A stretch of 16,133 bases of DNA, from assembly GCA_021798415.1 (NCBI GenBank), contig JAJZGO010000030.1, forward strand, positions 1-16,133, read 5' to 3'. Shown in pieces: positions 1 to 7,046 of this stretch. The notes beneath the pieces were generated by a model, which had not been told where the DNA came from, ran no database searches, and was given only the letters and a program-made list of their open reading frames with translations. Source of the stretch: Thermoplasmata archaeon (GTDB taxonomy: Archaea > Thermoplasmatota > Thermoplasmata > Lutacidiplasmatales > UBA184). Position 1 is the stretch's first letter. Every line of letters starts with the position of its first letter. The translations under genes and the position numbers were made by a program.

Positions 1-1
1 T

Positions 2-1108
2 CGATCCGCGCGGATACGCCTCATCGGCCCGGGCGGCGACGACCTCCCACCCGAGGAGGTGCGCGAGGTCGAGCGCCGTCTCCATCGATCTCCCCCGATA
101 GCCGCGCCGGGCCATGGCGGCGGTTCGCTGCGGAACGACGGGAAAGGGGTCGCACGGTACCTCGGATCGATCGTCGCGCAGGTAGATGCGGGCCCGATGC
201 GGTCGGCCCGACCCCGAGTGGCCCTCGACTGCGACCACGGCACGAGCGCCCTCGCGACCCCCCAGCTCCTCTCTCAGCTCGGCTGCCAGCTCACGACGCT
301 GAACGCCTTGAGCGACCCGGCCCCGATCGGACCGGCCCCCGAAGGGGAGCGTGGCCGGCTCGCCGACCTCGCTCGGGCGGTGGTGGCGACGGGCGCCCTC
401 CTCGGCATCGCCCACGACGGCGACTCGGACCGTGTCGCGTTCGTCGACGAGACGGGTCGCCCGGTACCGGGCGCCGCGGCCCTCGCGCTCCTTGCGGGCT
501 TTGCTCTGGATCGCCACCCGCACGCGCGGGTCGTCGCGAGCCTCACCTCCTCGAGCGCGCTCGAGACGGTCGTGGCCCAACGGGGCGGGGACCTCCGGTT
601 CGCCGCCCCGGGAGACCGGGCGATGATCTCCGAGGTCCGCCGGCTCGACGCGAAGTTCGGCGGCAACGAGGCCGGCGAGTACTGCTGGCCGGAACACCTC
701 TGCGCCCCCGACGGCCCGATGAGCGCGGTTCGGATGGTCGAGCTCCTCCTCGCGAGCGGCGCCCCGCTCTCCGTGCTGGTCGATCGGTTACCGACGGAGG
801 CGACCGTTTCGCGGGAAGTACCGCTCCCCCTCGAATCGAGGACCTCCGTGATGCAGAGGGTCCAACGAACGCTCGCCGGGGAAGCCAAGCGCGTGGTCGA
901 CGCCGATGCGGTCAAGGCGTTCTACGACGACGGGTGGGTTCTCGTGGGGCCCGCCGGTTCCGAGCCGTCGTGCCGGATCACGGCGGGGAGCCGATCGGAG
1001 GAGCGCGCCCGCGAACTGCTCGAGCGGGGCGCGAAGCTCGTCAGCGACCTCGTCAGCGCGTTCACGTACGACGGGGGCGGCGGGGACCTCTGGTGCGACC
1101 CCGCCTGA
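2..1108 (+). CDS. Phosphohexomutase family protein (PGM/PMM/GlmM-like), 5'-truncated by window edge
   Basis: The reading frame is open from base 2, so the N-terminus and the catalytic phosphoserine domain lie outside the window. The visible 368 residues cover the end of domain 1 and domains 2-4 of the alpha-D-phosphohexomutase family, which moves phosphate between C6 and C1 of a hexose phosphate (cytoplasmic, sugar-nucleotide supply). The metal-binding loop DGDSDR lies at about 416-433 and is intact. The sugar-binding loop reads FGGNEAGEY (from 653) where the family usually has GGE-x-S-G-H. The phosphate-binding loop reads GPAGSEPSCRI (about 947-979) where RPSGTEPKIRV is usual. These changes mark it as a divergent paralogue, so hexose specificity cannot be assigned. 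A GTG at 59 is only an internal start candidate: the preceding residues (RLIGPGGDDLPPEE) look like family sequence. It converges on the glycosidase gene with 37 bases between the stops. The family call is secure; the substrate is not. Confidence 0.88.
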   Translation, partial: RSARIRLIGPGGDDLPPEEVREVERRLHRSPPIAAPGHGGGSLRNDGKGVARYLGSIVAQVDAGPMRSARPRVALDCDHGTSALATPQLLSQLGCQLTTLNALSDPAPIGPAPEGERGRLADLARAVVATGALLGIAHDGDSDRVAFVDETGRPVPGAAALALLAGFALDRHPHARVVASLTSSSALETVVAQRGGDLRFAAPGDRAMISEVRRLDAKFGGNEAGEYCWPEHLCAPDGPMSAVRMVELLLASGAPLSVLVDRLPTEATVSREVPLPLESRTSVMQRVQRTLAGEAKRVVDADAVKAFYDDGWVLVGPAGSEPSCRITAGSRSEERARELLERGAKLVSDLVSAFTYDGGGGDLWCDPA

Positions 1109-1145
1109 CAAAGGAGCTTGCGCGCGCGAGGGACGGTCGCCGTCC

Positions 1146-3425
1146 TCACCGTAGGGTCCGCGGGGGCGTCCGCCGACGAGGGGGAACGCGCCCTACGCGC
1201 GACCGCGCGCGACGCAGCCGCCTCGCGACTCTCGCGACCGCTACCGACTCGACCGCGACGAGAACGACCAGGCCCAACCCGGCGAGGAGCCACAGGTCGG
1301 GTCCGAGGAGCGGGAACGGCCCCGCCGTCGAGGCGGACGGGGAACCCGGGCCGGGCGACGTCGCCCGGAAGCTCGTCGCGAGCGTCGTCGGGGCGCCGGG
1401 GAGCTCGAAGACACCGCCCGAGACCACGGGGACGTAGCCGGCTCCGGTAGCGAGGACATACCGGTAGGTCCCGTTGGTGAGGTTGAACGAGATCGTGTCG
1501 CCCGACGTCGAGGCGTTGAGCGAGACGTTGCCGCTCAGGGTGACCCACCATCGGACCCCGAAGGGAAGGCCCGTCTCGGTGAACCGGACGTCGGTGGTCG
1601 TCGGGGGAGGCGGCCCGGCGGGCGGCGGGCCGGTCGAGTTGTTCGACCCCGAGGAGTTTCCGGACGGCGCCGCCGTGAAGCGGACCGGCACCGAAGCGTT
1701 CGCCCCTGCGATCATGACCTGGCCCGAAGAGGGCGTCGCCTCGTACCCGCTCGGGACCCCCACGACGAACGGGTAGGTGCCGTTCTCGAGCGAGACGGTC
1801 GAGCTCTGGTTGACCGAAGCGAGCGTGGCGTTCGCGATGGAGATCGACCAGGCGGTGTGGGTCCCGAGGCCCGTCTCGGCGAACGTGGCCGTGTACTGCG
1901 CGGGCGGCGGAGGGGGCGGAGGGGGAGGGGGAGGCGGAGGCGGGGGTGGCGGCGGGGACGAAGTCGAGAACGGCGCTCGGAGGAGCACGAGGCTCATCGG
2001 CGGTATCGACAGGGCGGAAGGCGACCCTGCGTCGGAGGTCCGGACGGACGGGGAGGACGCCGACGCGTTCCAGTCGAGAACGGTCGCGGGACTTGCGAGG
2101 GGGAAGGCCGACCCCGAGAGGTCGAGGGTCTCGGAGTTCGAGGTGTTCGCGTTGACGACCAGCAGGGCGGCGATCGAGCCGTTCGCCGATCGGGCCGCGG
2201 TCGCGAAGACGCCGGGGAGGGCGTTCGAGAGGGTCGTCCGGACCGCGGTCGACCCGAGGCCGGTCAGGACCTGGCTGTAGAGTCGGTCGACCGGCAACGC
2301 GGCGCCCGCGCCCGTATAGAGGGAACCCGGGTACGACCCCTCGAAGCAGAACATGTCGAGGTTCTCGACCCCGAGCGTGATCCCCTGGATCAGCGTCGCG
2401 GCCATGTACGGGACCTCGGGGTAGCTCGACATGTAGGTGTCCCAGATCCCGCCCGAGATCCCCGAGCCGAGCTCGGTGACGAAGATCGGTATCGGTCCGC
2501 ACGAGCGGCAGGCGGCCGCCACGGCCTGTCGGTCGGCCGGGATACGGGCGACGAGGGTTCCCTTGCCGTAGAGGCTCCCGAAGAATCCCGCCAGCGTCGC
2601 GGATCCCGAGCCGCCGCTGCCGGCGGAGTAGACGTGGATCGCGACGGCGCTCAGGTTCGGCCCGTTCACGGCGACCGTGTCGGTGAGCCAGGTGGTGTCT
2701 TGGCTGCCCCCGAGGCCGGTCCCCGGCAGACCGACGATCCGGACGGTCGGGTCGACGGCGCGCATCGCGAGCGTGTAGGTGCGCACGACCTGCGCGTACT
2801 CGGCCGCCGTAGCGCTCACCGAGGCGCTCGACCCCCACTTTGACCAGGGGATGCCGAAGTGCCGCCAGAGTCCGGGCTCGTTGCCGATCTCCCAGTACGC
2901 GGGATGGAACCCGAGGGTCCACTCGGTGTACGCGACGTAGTCGGCCGCGGTGGCCGGCGAGTCGATCTCGGCGGGGACCTGGAAGATCGCCCGGCAGTTC
3001 ACCGAACGGCACCAGCGGACGAACTGCGACTCGTCCTGCGGCGGGACGAACGTCCCTCCGCCCCCGTTCGTGATCGTGTTGGTCGTGTAGTTGTACGCGT
3101 CCGCGACCGCTCCGCCCGGCCACACGGCGTACGAGAGCGGTGTGGCCGCCCACTCCGCGGCCTGGCTCGACCCCACCGCGTCGTAGACCCTTACGTCGCT
3201 CCCGAAGACCCCCGCCGAGAGGTTGACGACGCTCGAGTTCCAGCCGATGGAAAGCGAGCCGGCCGACACGGAGGCGAAGAGGGGAGGGGAGGCCGCGGGC
3301 GCTCCGCCCGAAAGGCCGCCGACGACCGCGAGGACGACGAGCCCGAGGACGACGGCGAGCGCGACCCCCGGGCCGGCGGGCCGTCGGCGAGCAAAGGGGG
3401 TCGCGGCCAGAAGGCGGGCGCGCAT
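1146..3425 (-). CDS. Membrane-anchored clan GH-A-like glycosidase with 18-proline hinge and two Ig-like repeats
   Basis: 759 residues. An N-terminal hydrophobic segment (about 19-38) is a signal or anchor. Residues about 50-485 resemble clan GH-A glycoside hydrolases (GH39/51/79-like): YWEIGNEP supplies the expected acid/base Glu183, and VTELG the expected nucleophile Glu318. Cys pairs 139/144 and 306/309 are also present in the paralogue at 11838-13442 and may form disulfides outside the cell. An unbroken run of 18 prolines (491-508) separates the enzyme from two Ig-like modules (about 511-585 and 612-688) of the ETGLP type, joined by a Pro/Ser/Asn linker. A C-terminal span (about 709-731) followed by an Arg-rich tail should hold the protein in the membrane with the enzyme outside. 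The ATG at 3425 is chosen because an in-frame stop lies 12 bases upstream and a TTTATG box sits about 32 bases upstream, giving a near-leaderless message. Likely role: hydrolysis or remodelling of surface or environmental polysaccharide. The GH family and substrate are not determinable by eye. Confidence 0.85.
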   Translation of the reverse strand: MRARLLAATPFARRRPAGPGVALAVVLGLVVLAVVGGLSGGAPAASPPLFASVSAGSLSIGWNSSVVNLSAGVFGSDVRVYDAVGSSQAAEWAATPLSYAVWPGGAVADAYNYTTNTITNGGGGTFVPPQDESQFVRWCRSVNCRAIFQVPAEIDSPATAADYVAYTEWTLGFHPAYWEIGNEPGLWRHFGIPWSKWGSSASVSATAAEYAQVVRTYTLAMRAVDPTVRIVGLPGTGLGGSQDTTWLTDTVAVNGPNLSAVAIHVYSAGSGGSGSATLAGFFGSLYGKGTLVARIPADRQAVAAACRSCGPIPIFVTELGSGISGGIWDTYMSSYPEVPYMAATLIQGITLGVENLDMFCFEGSYPGSLYTGAGAALPVDRLYSQVLTGLGSTAVRTTLSNALPGVFATAARSANGSIAALLVVNANTSNSETLDLSGSAFPLASPATVLDWNASASSPSVRTSDAGSPSALSIPPMSLVLLRAPFSTSSPPPPPPPPPPPPPPPPPPAQYTATFAETGLGTHTAWSISIANATLASVNQSSTVSLENGTYPFVVGVPSGYEATPSSGQVMIAGANASVPVRFTAAPSGNSSGSNNSTGPPPAGPPPPTTTDVRFTETGLPFGVRWWVTLSGNVSLNASTSGDTISFNLTNGTYRYVLATGAGYVPVVSGGVFELPGAPTTLATSFRATSPGPGSPSASTAGPFPLLGPDLWLLAGLGLVVLVAVESVAVARVARRLRRARSRVGRVPPRRRTPPRTLR
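1902..1955 (-). repeat. 18-codon polyproline tract (GG-rich triplet repeat on the plus strand)
   Basis: Eighteen consecutive triplets all read CCN on the minus strand. On the plus strand this is a GG-rich stretch of ggg, cgg, agg and one tgg. It encodes the hinge between the catalytic part and the Ig-like part of the glycosidase. Codon use is mixed rather than one repeated codon, so slippage, if any, would be in-frame and limited. Confidence 0.95.
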
Positions 3426-3454
3426 CCGTGCGCATTAATACGCATTCTCGGTCG

Positions 3455-3460
3455 CATAAA
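3455..3460 (-). promoter_or_regulatory. Putative archaeal TATA box for the 1146-3425 glycosidase
   Basis: TTTATG lies in an A+T-rich pocket, centred about 32 bases before the ATG at 3425. This spacing predicts a message with little or no leader, and no Shine-Dalgarno sequence is visible. The 86-base gap to the HAD gene holds nothing else recognisable. The glycosidase therefore appears to have its own promoter although it follows the HAD gene on the same strand. Confidence 0.5.
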
Positions 3461-3511
3461 GGTGCCGACGCGCGCGGGCGCGCGGTCGGTCCGGGGCCGG
3501 TGCGCGGCCCT

Positions 3512-4279
3512 TCAGGTCGGGGGCGCGAAGACCGACCGCGAGATCGGGCAGAGGGAGTCGACGAGCCCTCGGCTCCGACGCGGCGGCGGCGCCTCGTCCC
3601 CTTCGAGCCACGCCCGGACCTGCCGGACCACCGGCCGGAAGTCCTCGAACGGGTAGCAGGGGATCCCCTGGGTCTCGCAGTAGCGCAGGAGCCGACGGCG
3701 GGCGAAGACGACATCGGCGACCTCCGCCGCGAACCGGTCGGTGCTCCCGTCGCCCACGAAGATCGTCCGCTCGGCCGGCGGGACGGGGCCCTCGATCGCC
3801 TGGGCCTTGCAGATGCCGCACTGGCGGCAGACCGGGTGACCGTGGGGATGCTCGACCCGCAGTCCGCCGTTGCCCGTGGGCACCGCGGTGTCCGACAGGA
3901 ACCGAAGGTCGAGGCGCTCGCGCTCGAGGATCGCGCGGATGTAGAAGTCGAGCCCGCCCGACAGCACGACCACCGGCACGGCGTGGTCGCGCAGGACGTC
4001 GAGCAGCTCCCGGGCCCCGATCCGCAGCGGGATCTCCCGAACGACGTAGTCGGTCATCGCTCCGACCTGCGACCACGGGAGGAGCGCGGCTTGTCGCTCC
4101 CACGCTTCGCGGAGGGTGATCTTTCCCTGGTGGAGCTCCTCGTCGACCTCGCGCGCGACCCGCGAGCCGTCGGGGGCAAACCGCCCGACGAGCTCGACGG
4201 CCACGTTGGGCTCGACGAGCGTTCCGTCGAAGTCGAGGAACATGCGGTAGGGCGGCAGGGGGGTGGAGGGGGCGACCAC
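3512..4279 (-). CDS. HAD-IB family phosphatase, MtnX-like
   Basis: 255 residues from the GTG at 4279. All HAD motifs are present: motif I DFDGTLVEPN (nucleophile Asp16, acid/base Asp18), motif II VLSGG (Ser107), Lys158, and motif III GDGSTD (Asp177, Asp181). This is the arrangement of SerB/MtnX-type small-molecule phosphatases. Before the Lys there is HPHGHPVCRQCGICK, a CxxCxxC cluster resembling that of the 2-hydroxy-3-keto-5-methylthiopentenyl-1-phosphate phosphatase (MtnX) group. The protein is cytoplasmic, with no signal peptide. The start at 4279 is chosen for a GGAG at 4289-4286 with a 6-base spacer. Alternatives are the ATG at 4243, which leaves almost no beta-strand before motif I, and the GTG at 4342. 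The setting among glycan genes suggests a sugar-phosphate or phospho-intermediate phosphatase rather than methionine salvage, but this is inference. Family call firm, substrate unknown. Confidence 0.85.
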   Translation of the reverse strand: MVAPSTPLPPYRMFLDFDGTLVEPNVAVELVGRFAPDGSRVAREVDEELHQGKITLREAWERQAALLPWSQVGAMTDYVVREIPLRIGARELLDVLRDHAVPVVVLSGGLDFYIRAILERERLDLRFLSDTAVPTGNGGLRVEHPHGHPVCRQCGICKAQAIEGPVPPAERTIFVGDGSTDRFAAEVADVVFARRRLLRYCETQGIPCYPFEDFRPVVRQVRAWLEGDEAPPPRRSRGLVDSLCPISRSVFAPPT

Positions 4280-4285
4280 GCGGGA

Positions 4286-4289
4286 CTCC
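4286..4289 (-). promoter_or_regulatory. Ribosome binding site deciding the HAD phosphatase start
   Basis: GGAG six bases before the GTG at 4279 favours that start over the ATG at 4243 and the GTG at 4342, neither of which has a comparable site. Confidence 0.5.
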
Positions 4290-4313
4290 GTGGAGGTTCG
4301 AGCCGAGGACGTG

Positions 4314-4322
4314 CCCAAAAGG
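4314..4322 (-). promoter_or_regulatory. Weak A-box candidate for the HAD phosphatase
   Basis: CCTTTTGGG is the only T-rich pocket in this GC-rich gap. It is centred about 40 bases before the GTG at 4279, which would put transcription start near 4292 with a leader of about 13 bases holding the GGAG site. It is a poor TATA match. Confidence 0.25.
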
Positions 4323-4554
4323 CTTGTGGCGGGGGCCGGCACCGGCCGGGCGCGCGACGGCGTCCTCCCTCTGAGCGACTAGGGGGCCGTGCGCCGAGGT
4401 CGTCCGGTGGTTGCCTTCGAGGACCCGACCGGGAGCCTGCGGGGGTGGCTTCCCCCCGCTCCCCTCGAACGCGGACCGCGCCGAGCCGGAGGGCTCCCGC
4501 CACTCGCGGATGCGGTGACGCGCGGCCGGGGCCGGTCGGTCCCCGACCCCGAGT

Positions 4555-6747
4555 TCACTCTTTCGGCTTCGGCTTTGCGCGCCGTCCGCGTACGAGGATC
4601 GCGGCCAGCGCACCGATCACGACCAGCGCGATCGCGCCCAAGAGGACGTAGAACTCGAGTGCCGGGATACCCGCGATCGTCGACCCGGACCCGGTCGAGG
4701 CAAAGGCGATCGACTCGGTGACGGTGGAACCGGCGATCGTCGCGTTCCCGCTCTTCGGGGAGGCGGAGTACCCCGAAGGGGCGGAGACCGAGAAGGGGAC
4801 GCTCCCGTTCGCTTCGGTGAAGACGATCGTGGTACCGGTCGACGAAAGTACCGAGCCGCCCACCGTGACCGACCACGCGGTCCCGTTCGGCAGCCCCGTC
4901 TCCGCGAACGTCAGCGCGTACGTGGCCACCTGCCAGGTCACGGACACGGTGACGTTCGACCCCGCGACCTGTACCGGGATGTGGTAGGCGCTCGCCCGGT
5001 AGCCGGGGAGGTTCGTCAAGTTCACGAAGTAGCTCCCGTCCGGCAGGGACGCGGAGAGCACGGGCGTCGCGCCGCTCTCGAGCGTTCCGGCGATCGTCGC
5101 GGACCAGGTCGTCCCGGACGGAAGGCCCGTCTCCGCGACCGACAGGGTGTAGAGCCGCGACCAAGTGACCGGTAGGGTCTGGTTGGTGCCGTTGACGAGC
5201 ACCGAGCCACCGGCCGGGGCTACCCGGTAGCCGGAGAGGGGAGCCACGGAGAACGCGTACTTGCCGTTGCCGAGGGAGAAGACGAGCGTCGAGGTCGTGC
5301 CGCTCTGGACCGTCCCGTTCAGGGTGACGGACCAGGACGTCCCGGCGGCGAGACCGCTCTCGGCGAACGTCACCGTGTAGGTGACCGGGGACCACGCGAT
5401 GCTGACCTGCTGGGCCCGGTCGGCCACCGTGACCGTTCCGCTGGGGCTCGAGGTCGAGTATCCGTTGACCGACCCCACGACGAAGGAGTAGGTCCCGTTC
5501 GGCTCGAGGAAGCCGATCACCGGCGTCGTGGAGGAGTTCGTGACCCCGTTGAGGGTCACGGACCACGAGGTCCCCGCCGCAAGCCCGGACTCCGTGAACG
5601 TCACGCCGAAGGCCTTCTGCGACCAGGCGATCGCTTGGGCGACCGGGGCGCCCGAGACAAGGACCGTTCCGCTCGAGGGCGAGGCGACGTACCCCGCGGG
5701 CCCGGTGACGGTGAAGGTGTAGGACCCATTCGGCTCGACGAAGACGATCGTGGAGCTCGTCGAGCTCTGGGGCGTCCCTCCGAGCGTCACGGACCACGAG
5801 CTGCCCGTGACGAGCCCGCTTTCGGTGAACGTCACATTGTAGACCCGGGCGAAGTCCCCGACCTCCGAGATCGGCGCGGCCATGATGATCGTGGGCGCGG
5901 TCGAGGCGCCGGTATAGTTGCCCGGACCCGTCCCCGTCCAGCCGAGGAACCGGTTGCCGGCGTTCGTCGTCTCGCCGAGCAGAACGTGGGTCTGGTTCGC
6001 GTACCAGCCGCTCACCGGGGTGACGGCGCCCCCGTTGACCGGGCTCGCAGCGGTCGTGAGGAAGAACTGGGTCGTGAACGCATCGGTGCGGTTGATCGAG
6101 GCCCCCTTCACGGTGACCGTGTACGTCCCGACCGCGGCCACGTACTGGACCCCCGTCGCCCCGGCCAAGGGCGTGCGGACGTTGAACACGTACGTTCCGT
6201 TCGAGAGGATGTAGCCGAGCGAGGGGCCCGTGGTGGTGCGGTTGGTCCCGTTGAGCTGGATCGTCCAAGCGGTCGCGGCCGGAAGGCCGGTCTCGGCGAT
6301 CGTGACGTTCCAGGCACGGAGGAAGGTGACATTGATGAAGACGGGGAAGCCGACGACCTTGAGGGTTCCCGAACCGTTGTTCGGTGCCCATCCCGGCAGA
6401 GCGGGGATCGACCAGTTGTACGTGCCGTTGCCCTGGGGCACGCTGATCTGATTGGTGACCGAGTGGTGGTGGGTTCCGGCGAGGACGGCGGTCCAGTTGG
6501 TGCCCGAAGGGAGCCCCTTCTCGGTGAACGTGACGTTGTACTGGCTGCTCGCGGCGGTAGAGAGGAAGGCGGATCCGCCCGACGACGGAGCGGGAACGAT
6601 CGCGAAAGCGAGGAGTGCCGACAGGAGGAACGAGGCCACGAGGGCGACCGTGGCCCACCGTCGGAGGGGCGTCCGCGGGGCCGTGAAACGCGGGTGGGCA
6701 GTCGGCGAAAGAGCGCGCGCAGGCTCCCGGGGAGCCTCAATGGTCAT
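4555..6747 (-). CDS. Surface-anchored Ig-like repeat protein with one InlB-B-like module
   Basis: 730 residues from the ATG at 6747. A basic N-terminus is followed by a hydrophobic span (about 31-51), seven beta-sandwich repeats of about 75 residues (starting near 69, 146, 302, 379, 456, 531 and 609), and a C-terminal span (about 692-719) with a lysine/arginine tail. Each repeat follows the pattern YxVTFxExGLxxGTxW, then a hydrophobic strand, then NGxY and GY. Between repeats 2 and 3, residues about 226-300 (LTTAASPVNGG to RFLGWTGTGPGNYTG) resemble the divergent InlB B-repeat. About 25 N-x-S/T sequons suggest heavy N-glycosylation. No catalytic motif is visible, so a structural, adhesive or cell-envelope role is likely. 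The start is supported by GAGG at 6759-6756 and a TATAAA box further upstream; longer in-frame starts would lie upstream of the box. It is divergent from the 7047 gene. The same repeat type occurs in the glycosidase at 1146-3425. It could instead be a carrier scaffold or S-layer-associated protein. Confidence 0.85.
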   Translation of the reverse strand: MTIEAPREPARALSPTAHPRFTAPRTPLRRWATVALVASFLLSALLAFAIVPAPSSGGSAFLSTAASSQYNVTFTEKGLPSGTNWTAVLAGTHHHSVTNQISVPQGNGTYNWSIPALPGWAPNNGSGTLKVVGFPVFINVTFLRAWNVTIAETGLPAATAWTIQLNGTNRTTTGPSLGYILSNGTYVFNVRTPLAGATGVQYVAAVGTYTVTVKGASINRTDAFTTQFFLTTAASPVNGGAVTPVSGWYANQTHVLLGETTNAGNRFLGWTGTGPGNYTGASTAPTIIMAAPISEVGDFARVYNVTFTESGLVTGSSWSVTLGGTPQSSTSSTIVFVEPNGSYTFTVTGPAGYVASPSSGTVLVSGAPVAQAIAWSQKAFGVTFTESGLAAGTSWSVTLNGVTNSSTTPVIGFLEPNGTYSFVVGSVNGYSTSSPSGTVTVADRAQQVSIAWSPVTYTVTFAESGLAAGTSWSVTLNGTVQSGTTSTLVFSLGNGKYAFSVAPLSGYRVAPAGGSVLVNGTNQTLPVTWSRLYTLSVAETGLPSGTTWSATIAGTLESGATPVLSASLPDGSYFVNLTNLPGYRASAYHIPVQVAGSNVTVSVTWQVATYALTFAETGLPNGTAWSVTVGGSVLSSTGTTIVFTEANGSVPFSVSAPSGYSASPKSGNATIAGSTVTESIAFASTGSGSTIAGIPALEFYVLLGAIALVVIGALAAILVRGRRAKPKPKE
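4702..6543 (-). repeat. Tandem Ig-like repeat array (seven units, one interrupting module)
   Basis: Units of about 225 bases encode the ExGLxxGTxW...NGxY...GY repeat. Units 3 to 7 are contiguous (about 4702-5844). Units 1 and 2 (about 6543-6088) are separated from them by the InlB-B-like module. Repeats 3, 4 and 5 are the most alike at protein level (GTSWSVTLNG or close), which points to recent internal duplication. Confidence 0.85.
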
Positions 6748-6758
6748 AGTGGTATCCT

Positions 6759-6778
6759 CGTGCGGGGGGTCCCGCACG
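6759..6778 (-). promoter_or_regulatory. Hairpin in the leader of the surface-protein gene, abutting its ribosome site
   Basis: On the minus strand CGTGCGGG and CCCGCACG form a perfect 8-bp GC-rich stem around a 4-base loop. The last stem base is the first G of the GAGG ribosome site (6759-6756), 8 bases before the ATG at 6747. With the TATA box centred near 6801, transcription should begin close to the 5' edge of this hairpin, so it may cap the message or gate translation. Confidence 0.6.
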
Positions 6779-6798
6779 TAGCGCGAGCCAATGGAGCA

Positions 6799-6804
6799 TT
6801 TATA
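6799..6804 (-). promoter_or_regulatory. TATA box of the surface-protein gene
   Basis: TATAAA in the context GATACG-TATAAA-TGC is the best archaeal A-box match in the window. It predicts transcription start about 6772-6780 and a leader of roughly 25-33 bases. Confidence 0.65.
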
Positions 6805-6982
6805 CGTATCCGCTCTGAGAGCCGAGAAGGAGACTCTTAGACCTTTCTCCGTCGAAGGACGGCGGGCAGGGCGGGACCCCGTCCCACCCGTCGGGCGCGA
6901 ACCCCAGGCCGCCGCCAGCGCCCGGTCGAGCCGAGAGGTCGTTCGGAAGGCCCGCGGCCCGTCCGGTCGCGGGATGGCAAAG

Positions 6983-6989
6983 CCATAAG
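6983..6989 (+). promoter_or_regulatory. A-box candidate for the 7047 AlkP-superfamily gene
   Basis: CCATAAG is the only A+T-rich element before the gene. It predicts a start near 7013 and a leader of about 34 bases that would include the palindrome at 7019-7034. Confidence 0.4.
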
Positions 6990-7018
6990 ACACCGAGGTC
7001 GGGATACTCTGGCTCCGC

Positions 7019-7034
7019 GGTCCTCCGGAGGACC
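7019..7034 (+). promoter_or_regulatory. Perfect 16-base palindrome before the 7047 gene
   Basis: GGTCCTCC followed by GGAGGACC is an exact inverted repeat ending 12 bases before the ATG. It could be a dimeric repressor operator. In RNA its CCTCC half can pair with the GGAGG half, which is the only Shine-Dalgarno-like sequence of the leader (spacing about 15, rather long). Confidence 0.5.
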
Positions 7035-7046
7035 CGACGGAACCCC

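Larger units (their letters stand above)
4280..4554. other. Intergenic region between the repeat surface protein and the HAD phosphatase
   Basis: 275 bases with no convincing coding frame. Apart from the HAD promoter and ribosome-site candidates at its left end I see no stem-loop plus T-run terminator for the surface-protein gene that ends at 4555. Confidence 0.6.

Noticed and set aside
922..3714. 930-codon minus-strand frame overlapping the first glycosidase
   Set aside because: Arg/Pro-rich translation in the wrong frame. The frame at 1146-3425 has a signal segment, catalytic motifs and a membrane anchor.
4702..5844. Regularly spaced similar sequences that could suggest a CRISPR-like or satellite array
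   Set aside because: The period is about 225 bases, in frame, and explained by protein domain repeats; there are no short identical repeats with unique spacers.
4379..6658. 759-codon minus-strand frame across the repeat protein
   Set aside because: Repetitive only because the true frame (4555-6747) is repetitive; Arg/His/Asp-rich with no signal segment.
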